DNA of 42,328 bases, taken from NCBI GenBank assembly GCA_903849645.1, contig CAINJJ010000024.1:1-42328 (forward strand), written 5' to 3'. Origin of the DNA: an uncultured Acidobacteriaceae bacterium (GTDB lineage Bacteria; Acidobacteriota; Terriglobia; Terriglobales; Acidobacteriaceae). This document shows positions 7,753-15,276 of this stretch, piece by piece. The position numbers were made by a program, and so were the translations under genes. Every line of letters starts with the position of its first letter. Position 1 is the first letter of the stretch. The notes beneath the pieces were generated by a model. That model searched no databases. It had not been told where the DNA came from and saw only the letters and a list, made by a program, of their open reading frames with translations.

Positions 7753-8748
7753 CTACGGCGCTGTCCGGAACGGGTCCGGATGCAGAAAATGCATCAGCGA
7801 GTTGTCGTAGAAGGGCCTCACCGTAAACGTCAGCAGGAACAGCAGTATCCCGATGATGCCCAGCACAAGCCGCCCCTGGGAGAGTCCCGGCTCCTTGGGT
7901 ACGTTAGGATGGCGCATGGCGGGCAGCATCAGAAACAGCCCCCAAAGCATCCAGCCCACCCAGAACAGCGTCCCGGCCAGAAAAAGCAGAAAGGGCAGTA
8001 CCGTGGTGAAGACCCGGTGCAGCCGGGGCGAGATGGCGTAGAGAATGTGGCCGCCGTCCAGTTGCCCGCCGGGGATCAGGTTCAGCGAGGTGATGAAGAG
8101 ACCAATCCAGCCGGCCACCAGAATCGGGTGCGGCGCAATGTGGTCAAAGGAGGGGATGGTGGGGTCCCACTGCACCAGCAGCCAGTGCAGCAGCCGGATG
8201 GTCAGCGGTTCGCCTCCAAACCGGACGATGGCGGCCGGCGCGTCGGCCGGCGCGTGATAGCTGAGGGCAAACCCAACCGCCACAGCCAGCGATGAAGCCA
8301 CGTAGCCGCACAAGGGACCATAGACGCCCACATCCATCAGGGCGTTGCGGCTCGGGATGCGGGAGCGAATCTGGATCACGGCTCCGGCGGTGCCGCTCAG
8401 CGTGGGCGCGGGCAGCACCATGGGCAGCGTGGAGCGGATCCCGTGCCACATGCAGGCAAAGTAGTGGCCAAACTCATGAATGAGCAGAATGCCCAGCAGT
8501 GCTGCGGAGAAAGCCAGCCCGGTGACGTAGAGCTCGGGGTGCTCCATCAGCCAGCCCCAGGGCCACAGGTCGCTCTCCCGCACCACCGGCGGCATCCCTT
8601 CCAGGTAGTTCTGCATGAACCGGGCGCCGTTGGCCGTGGTGGTGGCCACGCTGGCGGCCAGCATCACGAGCGGCAGGCCATACTCCCGGAAGACAGAGCG
8701 CACCGGATACCCCTGGTCGAACTCGGCGGCTGCCGGGGCTCTTCGCAC
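7753..8748 (-). CDS. Site-2 protease family (M50) membrane metalloprotease
   Basis: A 331-residue intramembrane zinc protease. The zinc-binding HEFGH is at 91-95, and the second-site motif NLIPGGQLDGGH at 223-234 supplies the third ligand Asp. At least six hydrophobic segments surround them. There is no PDZ domain, so it belongs with the short M50 enzymes rather than RseP. The start is the GTG at 8748, the first start after an in-frame TAG upstream; no clear ribosome site is seen and the true start could be slightly downstream, before the first helix. The substrate is unknown. It lies 78 bases downstream of the HU-like gene on the same strand and converges on priA with a 21-base gap. Confidence 0.88.
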   Translation of the reverse strand: MRRAPAAAEFDQGYPVRSVFREYGLPLVMLAASVATTTANGARFMQNYLEGMPPVVRESDLWPWGWLMEHPELYVTGLAFSAALLGILLIHEFGHYFACMWHGIRSTLPMVLPAPTLSGTAGAVIQIRSRIPSRNALMDVGVYGPLCGYVASSLAVAVGFALSYHAPADAPAAIVRFGGEPLTIRLLHWLLVQWDPTIPSFDHIAPHPILVAGWIGLFITSLNLIPGGQLDGGHILYAISPRLHRVFTTVLPFLLFLAGTLFWVGWMLWGLFLMLPAMRHPNVPKEPGLSQGRLVLGIIGILLFLLTFTVRPFYDNSLMHFLHPDPFRTAP

Positions 8749-8826
8749 AGCGCAGAACCCGGCGGGCTAAACCGCCGATTCTGGTGGCAGCGGCGGAAGA
8801 AGGGTGGGGCCGCATGGGCCGCGGCC

Positions 8827-9117
8827 TCAGGTACGCGGCGCGGGGGCGGAGTCGAGGGTGTGCAGTTCCTTGCCTGGCTTGAAGCGCACCGCTTTGCCGG
8901 GGGTGATGCTGACCTCGGTGCCGGTGCGCGGATTGCGTCCGATGCCGGTCTTGCGGGCGCGGACGCTGAAAACGCCAAAGCCGCGCAACTCGATGCGCTC
9001 CCCGGCGGTGAGTGCCTGCTTGAGACCTTCAAACACGGTGTCTACGGCCGCTTCGGCCTTGGTGCGGGGAAGACCCGTGCGCTCGATGACCTGGTGGACA
9101 ATGTCCTGCTTAATCAA
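8827..9117 (-). CDS. HU/IHF-family DNA-binding protein
   Basis: A 96-residue nucleoid protein of the HU/IHF family. It has the family's helical dimerisation part (residues 1-45), the ELRGFGVFSVRAR strand, and the GRNPRTG arm with the intercalating proline at about residues 60-66. The track to the C-terminus is extended by a short Pro/Ala tail. The start is TTG at 9117, supported by GAGG 8 bases upstream and by the family's usual beginning shortly before the first helix. It would bend and compact DNA as a dimer. Whether it is the main HU or an IHF-like paralogue cannot be decided from sequence alone. Confidence 0.92.
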   Translation of the reverse strand: MIKQDIVHQVIERTGLPRTKAEAAVDTVFEGLKQALTAGERIELRGFGVFSVRARKTGIGRNPRTGTEVSITPGKAVRFKPGKELHTLDSAPAPRT

Positions 9118-9440
9118 AGGGGTAACCTCGCTGGGGCAACTGGATTGACTCTACTACGCACTACGAAACTGATGCTACAGGTTTTGCCGCATTTGTGGAA
9201 CATTGGAAATAACGTGAATGCGGGAATCGGACCTTTTTCCTGGTCGGTGTCCCGCCCTTCGGCTCGCCGCAATGCCAGCAGGAGGCCGCGCGCGCCGGCC
9301 GATGCAGTTCGGCCCCGGGATCCCCCCGAGATCAGCCATTGATAAATGCATTAACATTTCGTAAAATGGGAGATCAAACTCAACCGAGATAGCGATTTTT
9401 CAGGGCCGGATGGGTACACCAGCTTCGGAGCAGGCAAAGC
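9118..9440. other. Intergenic region between the HU-like gene and dcd
   Basis: No gene was found. This divergent spacer carries the presumed promoter of the HU-like gene at its left and a good dcd promoter at its right (listed separately). The middle part is ordinary sequence without obvious repeats. Confidence 0.5.
9339..9367 (+). promoter_or_regulatory. Predicted sigma-70-type promoter for dcd
   Basis: TTGATA (9339-9344) and TAAAAT (9362-9367) are separated by exactly 17 bases in a locally AT-rich stretch, about 75 bases upstream of the dcd start codon. The match to consensus is good on both boxes. Confidence 0.6.
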
Positions 9441-9995
9441 ATGTCGATTCAGAGTGACCGTTGGATCAGGGAACAGGCCGTCAATCATGGCATGATCGAG
9501 CCGTTCAGCGAAAAGCAGGTGGCCTCCGGCGTCATCTCCTATGGCCTTTCTTCCTACGGCTATGACCTCCGCGTCTCCGATGAATTCAAGATCTTTACCA
9601 ACGTCAACAGCGCCATCATCGACCCCAAGGCCTTTGACGAACGCTCGTTTGTCTCCGTTCAGTCCGACTCCGTGATCGTTCCCCCCAACTCTTTTGCTTT
9701 AGCCAGGTCCGTTGAATATTTTCGTATCCCCAGGGATGTACTGACGATCTGCGTTGGAAAATCGACCTATGCGCGCTGCGGAATCATTGTGAACGTGACG
9801 CCATTCGAGCCGGAGTGGGAGGGATTCGTGACACTGGAAATCTCCAACACGACCCCGCTACCCGCCAAGGTCTACGCCAACGAAGGGCTATGCCAGATTC
9901 TGTTCTTCCGCTCGGACGAAACCTGCGAGGTCAGCTATGCCGACCGCAAGGGAAAGTACCAGAAGCAGCAGGGAATCGTTCTGCCCAAGCTTTAA
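9441..9995 (+). CDS. dcd: dCTP deaminase
   Basis: A 184-residue dCTP deaminase, which converts dCTP to dUTP (a step toward dTMP) as a trimer in the cytoplasm. The family blocks are present: [11 protein letters not shown] near residue 35, [10 protein letters not shown] near 110, and [10 protein letters not shown] near 130, with the catalytic Glu. The C-terminal KYQKQQGI tail closes over the active site. Length and motifs are standard. The start ATG follows AGGCAAAGC-type sequence, with a clear promoter about 75 bases upstream. A subset of relatives are bifunctional and also release pyrophosphate; that cannot be excluded here. Confidence 0.95.
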   Translation: MSIQSDRWIREQAVNHGMIEPFSEKQVASGVISYGLSSYGYDLRVSDEFKIFTNVNSAIIDPKAFDERSFVSVQSDSVIVPPNSFALARSVEYFRIPRDVLTICVGKSTYARCGIIVNVTPFEPEWEGFVTLEISNTTPLPAKVYANEGLCQILFFRSDETCEVSYADRKGKYQKQQGIVLPKL

Positions 9996-10122
9996 CGGCG
10001 GCCGGCTACTCCAGGGAACTGTTCTGGGCGAAAAACATGAAGTGCCGAATGACTGCGCGGGCAGAGCACTTTTCCCGCTCAGGACGGTGGCCTGTCTCTC
10101 CTGCCTGCTGATTTGGAGTTCC

Positions 10123-10854
10123 ATGGTGCAGAGTTCCTCCGACCGCACACCGATTCAACTGGGGCTGCTCACCCATGAGCCAATCCGTCTTGCCGGCATG
10201 GCCAGCATCTTTGAACAGGAAAGCAGCAAAGCCGCCCCACCGCTGACGCTGCTGAACGGCAGTCTCGAAGATCTGCTCGCCATCCCCACCATGGAATACC
10301 TGGTGGTGGACCTGAACTCATTCAAAAATGGGTTGGAGACCCTGCAGACCATCCGCCGGAAGCGGCCCAGCCTCCGCCTTATTGTGATTGGCCCCGACGG
10401 CGACGATGAACTTGTCCTCAGCTCCATCATGGCCGGCGCCAGGGCCTTCCTCGATCTAAGCGCCAGTCCTGAAACCGTCCGCATGGCCATCGACGTCGTC
10501 ACCAGCGGTTCCATCTGGGCGCCGCGGCGCCTGCTCTCCCGCTTGATTGACCGGCTCCTCAACGTCCCGGACCCCGGCGAGACCGTGCCGCAACTTAATT
10601 TGACCATCCGCGAGCGCGAAGTGCTGGGACTGATTCTGACGGCCGCTCCCAATCGCGAGATTGCGCGCAAGCTGGGCATCGAAGAGAGGACCGTCAAGGC
10701 CCACATGGGCCGCCTGATGCGCAAAACGGGAACAACCAACAGGGTTGAGCTTTCATTGCGCGCCATCAGCATGAACCTCGTGCCGGCCCCCAACAGGATC
10801 GGTGCGCCTCAACGGACTAACTCGCAACCTCCAGAACGGTCCAACTCCCGCTAG
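10123..10854 (+). CDS. Atypical LuxR/NarL-type response regulator
   Basis: A 243-residue regulator with an N-terminal receiver-like domain and a C-terminal LuxR-type helix-turn-helix (about residues 160-225, containing LTIREREVLGLI and NREIARKLGIEERTVKAHM). The DNA-binding part looks fully functional. The receiver part is degenerate. D63 (VVDLNS) sits where the phosphoacceptor should be, but the acidic pair near the first strand is replaced (LGLLTHE) and the conserved lysine near strand 5 is missing (GARAFLDLSAS). It may therefore work without phosphorylation. The start at 10123 has GGAG 5-6 bases upstream; the longer open frame overlaps dcd and is unlikely. No kinase is adjacent. The target is unknown. 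Confidence 0.85.
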   Translation: MVQSSSDRTPIQLGLLTHEPIRLAGMASIFEQESSKAAPPLTLLNGSLEDLLAIPTMEYLVVDLNSFKNGLETLQTIRRKRPSLRLIVIGPDGDDELVLSSIMAGARAFLDLSASPETVRMAIDVVTSGSIWAPRRLLSRLIDRLLNVPDPGETVPQLNLTIREREVLGLILTAAPNREIARKLGIEERTVKAHMGRLMRKTGTTNRVELSLRAISMNLVPAPNRIGAPQRTNSQPPERSNSR

Positions 10855-11318
10855 AGATGTTACCTCCAGTTTTTAAAGATGGTTACTTAAAGTCACGCTC
10901 CCTCCGTAATCTTGTGTCCCTTAAACGCTTAAGGCAAAGTTTGTACAGAAACAACGCAGATCTGGGGAAAGGAGTTCCCAGGCAGCATGTCTTCTGTGAA
11001 GCCTGGGAACTCCTCTTTTTCACTCTCTTCTGCACGACCTTTGAATAGAGTTCGTCCCTTCCCCAATCAGACTACCCCCAACCAAAACCCTGCATCCAAC
11101 CTCAAGGGCCGGTAACCCCGGCCCCTCAGGTTCGTCTCAACAAAAGACGCGCTTTTGCCGTGGATGGGGTAGGCTGTTTTGCAGGCAATGCCCGTGAACA
11201 GATCCCCCCTGGTCAGGCATTCGCGGAAAGGGGAGCCGCTGCGGCCTCCGCGGCTCATGGCACTCAATCACTTCAAAGAACCCGCGCCATCAATGGCCGC
11301 GGAAAAGAGGACCAGGAT
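10855..11318. other. Intergenic region with a strong hairpin
   Basis: No gene is supported. The left part holds a strong terminator-like hairpin (10971-11018, listed separately). Further right is a short GC-rich stem, GGGCCGG/CCGGCCC, at about 11105-11125. The remainder leads to the SYLF gene and probably contains its promoter, but no clear -35/-10 pair was identified. Confidence 0.5.
10971..11018 (+). terminator. Rho-independent terminator
   Basis: GGAGTTCCCAGGC (10971-10983) pairs perfectly with GCCTGGGAACTCC (11001-11013) around a 17-base loop and is followed by TCTTTTT. It lies 117 bases after the LuxR-type gene and probably ends that transcript. The distance leaves room for a small RNA ending here. 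Confidence 0.85.
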
Positions 11319-12011
11319 ATGAAGAAGACGATCGCTCTGCTTTGCCTCAGTTTCATTCTTCCTTCGACCGCCTTCGCAGGTTCCACCCGAGAAGACTTGC
11401 AGGCGCGTATTGATTCCGCGCGCCAGGTTCTGGACCAGATCATGTCCACCAAGGACCGCAGCATCCCCATGAACATTCTGGAGCAGGCTACCTGCGTTGC
11501 GGTAGTGCCCGGAATGCTCAAGGGCGCCTTTGTGTTTGGTGGCCAGTATGGCCAGGGCGTGGTCACTTGCCGCACCGGCCACGGCTGGAGCGCCCCGGTG
11601 TTCATCCGCATGGCGGGCGGCTCGTTCGGATTTCAGATTGGCGGCCAGTCTACCGACCTGGTGCTGATTGCCGTCAATGATCGCGGATTTCAGGACCTGC
11701 TCAAGAACAAGTTCAAGATCGGCGGCGACGCTTCAGCCTCGGCCGGGCCCGTTGGCCGGCATGGCCAGGCCGCAACCGATTGGAAGATGAATGCCGAGCT
11801 GCTTAGCTACTCGCGCAGCAAGGGCCTCTTCGCCGGCATCGACCTCGACGGAACCAGCGTGAGCCAGAACTCTGAAGATACTGAACTTTACTTTGGCCAG
11901 CCCCATACCTTTGAATCCGTGCTCAAAGGCGATGTCGAGGTGCCCGCAGGGGCGGTTCCGTTTGTGCGCGGAGTGGCGCAGTACTTCGTCCAGGCCAAGA
12001 ACCACGAGTAA
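11319..12011 (+). CDS. SYLF-domain (Ysc84-like) exported lipid-binding protein
   Basis: A 230-residue protein with a clear signal peptide (MKKTIALLCLSFILPSTAFA) and a SYLF/Ysc84 domain over most of the mature part. Seen are the family-type blocks GQYGQGVVTCRT, SFGFQIGGQSTDLVL and SRSKGLFAGIDLDG. Related domains bind phosphoinositides in eukaryotes. In bacteria these proteins are exported and are assumed to contact lipid or envelope components, but their role is unknown. The ATG at 11319 is chosen because the signal peptide begins there and purine-rich GAGGACCAGGAT precedes it. A probable terminator follows. It is not obviously in an operon with the lipid A acyltransferase gene 120 bases downstream, though a functional link to the envelope is plausible. 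Confidence 0.9.
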   Translation: MKKTIALLCLSFILPSTAFAGSTREDLQARIDSARQVLDQIMSTKDRSIPMNILEQATCVAVVPGMLKGAFVFGGQYGQGVVTCRTGHGWSAPVFIRMAGGSFGFQIGGQSTDLVLIAVNDRGFQDLLKNKFKIGGDASASAGPVGRHGQAATDWKMNAELLSYSRSKGLFAGIDLDGTSVSQNSEDTELYFGQPHTFESVLKGDVEVPAGAVPFVRGVAQYFVQAKNHE

Positions 12012-12035
12012 CTCCAATCCTGCACCAAAGTGACC

Positions 12036-12082
12036 GGAAGGGGGCGGCAGCGCGGCCATCGGCTGCGCCCCTTCCCTCTTTG
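12036..12082 (+). terminator. Possible terminator after the SYLF gene
   Basis: GGAAGGGGGCGGCAGC (12036-12051) pairs imperfectly with GGCTGCGCCCCTTCC (12061-12075), followed by CTCTTTG. It lies 24 bases after the SYLF stop codon. The stem is strong but the T-tract is weak. Confidence 0.5.
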
Positions 12083-12132
12083 CCTGTGAAATCCCGCGCG
12101 CGGGAGGCTAAACTTGTACTTTGCCTTCACAA

Positions 12133-13035
12133 ATGCGGGAAAACCTTGAGTTCTGGCTGGTCCTGGCCGTGGCGCGCACCCTGGGGTGGATGCCGCGCTC
12201 TCTGGCGCGCGCCTGCGCCGGGCTGCTCACAGCCTGTGTTTATCGCGCCTTCGGCCGCCTGCGCCGCGTGGGCCGGCGCAACCTGGAACTGGCCTTTCCC
12301 GAGTTGACCGCCGCTGAACGCGAACGCATCCTGCGCGGCGTCTACCGCAGCCTCGGCCGCCAGTTGGTCGAGTTTTGCCGGATGTCCCGCTACACCCCGG
12401 AAAACACTCGCGACTCGATCGCCACGGAAGGGCTCGACAACTACCTGGAAGCAAAGGCCCGCGGCAAGGGTGTACTCATTGTCACCGGCCACCTGGGCGC
12501 GTGGGAGCTCTCGAGTTTCTATCACTCCCTCATGGGCCACCCGATGGGCATGGTCATCCGCCGCCTCGACAACCGCCGCCTCGACGCCTATGTCAACGGC
12601 ATTCGCTGCCTCCATGGCAATCGCGTGCTCCACAAGGACGACTTTGCCCGCGGACTCCTCACCGCCATGCGCGCCGGGGACACGGTAGGCATCCTCATGG
12701 ACACCAACATGACCCCGCCCCAGGGGGTCTTTGTGGACTACTTCGGCCGCCCGGCCTGCACCGCCTCCGGCCTGGCCCGCGTGGCGCTCAAGACCGGCGC
12801 GGCGGTGCTGCCTGGCTTCATGCTCTGGGAGCAGGCGCAGGGCAGATACGTGCTCCACTTTGGGCAGGAGCTTGAGTTCGTGCGCACCGGCAACACCGAG
12901 GCGGATATTGTGGCCGCCACCCAGGCCTGCGCCGCCGCCACCGAGCAGTGGGTGCGCCGCTATCCGGACCAGTGGCTCTGGATTCACCGCCGCTGGAAGA
13001 CCCGGCCACCCGGCGAACCGGGGCTGTATTCTTGA
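12133..13035 (+). CDS. LpxL/HtrB-type lipid A biosynthesis acyltransferase
   Basis: A roughly 300-residue acyltransferase of the LpxL/LpxM (HtrB) family, anchored in the inner membrane, which would add a secondary acyl chain to lipid A or a related lipid. The catalytic HX4E motif is H120-LGAW-E125 (counted from the ATG at 12133), with a hydrophobic N-terminal segment (residues 8-40). The later blocks GILMDTN and FGRPACTASGLARVALKTGA are typical. The start is ambiguous: TTG at 12121 is in frame and nearer to a GGGAGG site, whereas ATG at 12133 is the usual codon. The lpxD gene follows about 270 bases later on the same strand, which supports a lipid A role. The exact acyl donor and position of acylation cannot be read from sequence. 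Confidence 0.88.
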   Translation: MRENLEFWLVLAVARTLGWMPRSLARACAGLLTACVYRAFGRLRRVGRRNLELAFPELTAAERERILRGVYRSLGRQLVEFCRMSRYTPENTRDSIATEGLDNYLEAKARGKGVLIVTGHLGAWELSSFYHSLMGHPMGMVIRRLDNRRLDAYVNGIRCLHGNRVLHKDDFARGLLTAMRAGDTVGILMDTNMTPPQGVFVDYFGRPACTASGLARVALKTGAAVLPGFMLWEQAQGRYVLHFGQELEFVRTGNTEADIVAATQACAAATEQWVRRYPDQWLWIHRRWKTRPPGEPGLYS

Positions 13036-13045
13036 TGCGCCTGCG

Positions 13046-13250
13046 GTTTTGAAAGGGCACGACTTGAGTCGTGCCACAATCGCCACAAAACAAAGCCGGG
13101 CTTTACAGGCTGCGGAAAAAGGCTTGTATTTGGGGAGAAAGGCTGAAAAGCACACCCCAGGGGCTAAAGCCATGTTGATTACAAAGCACTTACGGTACGA
13201 CTGAAGTCGTGTCCTGACACTTCGATGGCATCTATGGAGTTTTTCCGCGG
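13046..13250. repeat. Composite dispersed repeat, copy A
   Basis: The gap between the acyltransferase gene and lpxD holds no gene. It contains GAAAGGGCAC leading into the palindrome GGCACGACT-TG-AGTCGTGCC (13056-13075), then GGCTTTACAGGCTGCGG, then CCAGGGGCTAAAGCC, then a second palindrome ACGACT-GA-AGTCGT (13197-13210) and an inverted TTTTTCCGCGGCC. The same modules recur in copies B (about 14411-14590) and C (about 16690-16870). Confidence 0.75.
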
Positions 13251-13308
13251 CCTCTTTAGCCAACGAGAAGAATGCCCATCACCTGGTTGATCTCCTGGGG
13301 AGAGAACA

Positions 13309-14343
13309 ATGACAATCGGCGATTTGATTGAGGCGCTCGGCGGAACGCTTGTGCACGGGTCGCCGCAACTCGAACTGGATTCCGTAAGCTCCGGTGAGAA
13401 GGCCGGCCCCAACTGCGTGGTCTTTGCCGAGAGCCCCGCCGCGGCCGCCAACGCCCTCCAGAGCGATGCCGGGGCCGTTGTGCTCCCGGCGAAAACCGGC
13501 CTCGCCTGGCCCGAAGGCAAGGCCATCGTTGAGGCCGCCCAGCCCCGTCTCTGGTTCGCCAGGGCAGCCAAGCTCATCAATCGCCGCCAGCTTCAAGGAG
13601 AGATCCACCCCACCGCGGTGGTGGCCACGACAGCCGTACTCGGAGAAAACGTCCGCATTGAGGCCCTTGCCGTCATCGGCGAGGATGTCTCCATCGGCGC
13701 GGACTCCTGGGTAGGCGCGGGCGCCGTGCTGGGCAGGGCTGTCACCATCGGCAGGGAATGCAAGATCTATCCGCGCGCCGTGCTCTACGGCGGCGCCACC
13801 CTCGGCGACCGCGTCATCGTCCACGCCGGCGCGGTCCTCGGCGCGGACGGCTTCGGCTACGTCCGCGACTCCGCCACCGGAGCCTACACCCAGTTTCCCC
13901 AGCAGGGCGGCCTGCTCATCGGGGACGACGTCGAGATCGGCGCCAACTCCACCATCGACCGCGGCGCGCTCAAAGACACCCGCATCGGCCGGGGCGCCAA
14001 GATCGACAACCTCGTCCACGTGGGCCACAACTGCGACATTGGCGAAGACGTCATCCTGGTGATGGGCACCGGCATCTCCGGCTCCTCGACCGTAGGCAAC
14101 GGCGCGGTCCTGGCCGGGCAGGTGGGCATCGGCGACCACGCCCACGTCGGCCCCGGCGTCATTCTCGGCGGCCAGGCCGGTGTGCTCAGCGGCAAGACCG
14201 TCACCAACGACGGCCTCAAGCCCGGCACCGTGCTCTGGGGCACCCCGGCCCGTCCTCTCACCCAGGTGCTGCGCGAAATTGCTGTCCTGGGACGCCTGGC
14301 CAAAAGAAAGGGACCGTCAAAGGACAAGGGACCAGGGGACTGA
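13309..14343 (+). CDS. lpxD: UDP-3-O-acylglucosamine N-acyltransferase
   Basis: A 344-residue LpxD, which adds the N-linked 3-hydroxyacyl chain to UDP-3-O-acylglucosamine in the third step of lipid A synthesis, as a cytoplasmic homotrimer. The N-terminal uridine-binding domain (1-100) is followed by a left-handed parallel beta-helix of hexapeptide repeats (about 100-300). The catalytic histidine is H240 in HVGHNCDIG. The C-terminus is a short basic tail ending in KGPSKDKGPGD, which may be read-through into repeat DNA. GGGGAGAG precedes the ATG. It stands alone here rather than in the lpxD-fabZ-lpxA cluster seen in many Gram-negatives. Its proximity to the LpxL-type gene is the only functional clustering. 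Confidence 0.96.
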   Translation: MTIGDLIEALGGTLVHGSPQLELDSVSSGEKAGPNCVVFAESPAAAANALQSDAGAVVLPAKTGLAWPEGKAIVEAAQPRLWFARAAKLINRRQLQGEIHPTAVVATTAVLGENVRIEALAVIGEDVSIGADSWVGAGAVLGRAVTIGRECKIYPRAVLYGGATLGDRVIVHAGAVLGADGFGYVRDSATGAYTQFPQQGGLLIGDDVEIGANSTIDRGALKDTRIGRGAKIDNLVHVGHNCDIGEDVILVMGTGISGSSTVGNGAVLAGQVGIGDHAHVGPGVILGGQAGVLSGKTVTNDGLKPGTVLWGTPARPLTQVLREIAVLGRLAKRKGPSKDKGPGD

Positions 14344-14721
14344 TGGACTCAGGCAGCAGGGAACAGGGACGAGCGATGAGCGGCCCCTCCACCGATGGTT
14401 GTCTCTGGTTTGAAAGGGCACGGCTTCACCCGTGCCGATGAAGAGCCCAGAAAAGAGGAGGGCTTCACAGGCTGAGGAAAAACTCGATGGGGAAGGCACG
14501 AAGTGGCCGGGCACGACTTCAGTCGTGCCATAAAGCGAATCAAATCAATAGGGCTTCAGCCCCTGAGGGCATGCTTTTCTGGCTGCCGCCCCAGAGTCAA
14601 GCCCTTTCCAGCGGCCTGTTCAGCCCCCGAGGGAGTTCGTTTCTGCGAGTTCCGTCGCTTGGCGGGCATCGGTCAATGAATCTATTTGCGGCGGTCTGAA
14701 CGGGGGCCGGGGACGGAGCCA
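14344..14721. repeat. Gap holding composite repeat copy B
   Basis: No gene. It contains GAAAGGGCACGG ... CCGTGCC (14417-14423 with 14430-14436), GGCTTCACAGGCTGAGG at about 14461, the palindrome GGCACGACT-TC-AGTCGTGCC (14510-14529), and a GGGCTTCAGCCC palindrome near 14552. These are the same modules as copy A, in the same order. Short open frames here are by-products of the repeats. Confidence 0.75.
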
Positions 14722-15276
14722 ATGGCAATCATCGTGGTGGGCGGCGGCGGGCGGGGCGTGGGCAAGACCGCGCTGGTCTGCGGCCTGATTGCCGCGCTGC
14801 CGGAGTTTGCCTGGACCGCCATCAAGATCACCAGCCACCCCCATCTTGGCCCCGAGCCCGTTTGGGAAGAGACCTCCGCCGGGCAGCGTTGCGACACGAC
14901 CCGGTATCTGGCCGCCGGCGCGGCGCGCGCGTTCCTCGTCGCTGCTACGGAAGATGATCTCTCTCAGACCTTTACCGCCCTCCGGGCCGCCTGCCCACCG
15001 GGCGCAAATCTCATCCTCGAGTCCAACCGGATTCTGGGGTTTCTCAAGCCGGACCTGTGCCTGATGGTCGAGGGCCAGCCAGACCCAGGCGGCCCCAAGC
15101 CCTCCTTCGCTCCGGCCCTGCGCCACGCCGATGCCGTGGTCCGGCGCGGCCTGTCTGCTCAGCCTGCCGGGCCGCGCAACGGAGCCGGTGAGCTTAATTC
15201 GGTCTTTGAGCTTGCGGATCTGGGGCAGATCTCCGCAGAGCTGGCGGCGTGGGTGCGCTCGGCTCTGCGTCCCTGA
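14722..15276 (+). CDS. P-loop NTPase, MobB-like, unknown function
   Basis: A 184-residue protein with a Walker A-type P-loop (GGGGRGVGKT, residues 7-16) straight after the first beta strand, and ITSHPH near residue 36. This arrangement resembles MobB, the GTP-binding partner in molybdenum cofactor maturation, and related small P-loop proteins. No molybdenum cofactor genes are nearby, so the role is open. The start at 14722 has GGACGGAG just upstream. Its last 83 bases overlap, tail to tail, the end of the FliB-like methylase gene on the other strand. Such long convergent overlaps are uncommon and could couple expression by antisense pairing. The fold call is moderate; the function is unassigned. 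Confidence 0.72.
   Translation: MAIIVVGGGGRGVGKTALVCGLIAALPEFAWTAIKITSHPHLGPEPVWEETSAGQRCDTTRYLAAGAARAFLVAATEDDLSQTFTALRAACPPGANLILESNRILGFLKPDLCLMVEGQPDPGGPKPSFAPALRHADAVVRRGLSAQPAGPRNGAGELNSVFELADLGQISAELAAWVRSALRP

Noticed and set aside
10857..11048. 63-residue open frame after the LuxR-type gene
   Set aside because: It spans the terminator hairpin and has no ribosome site or recognisable sequence.
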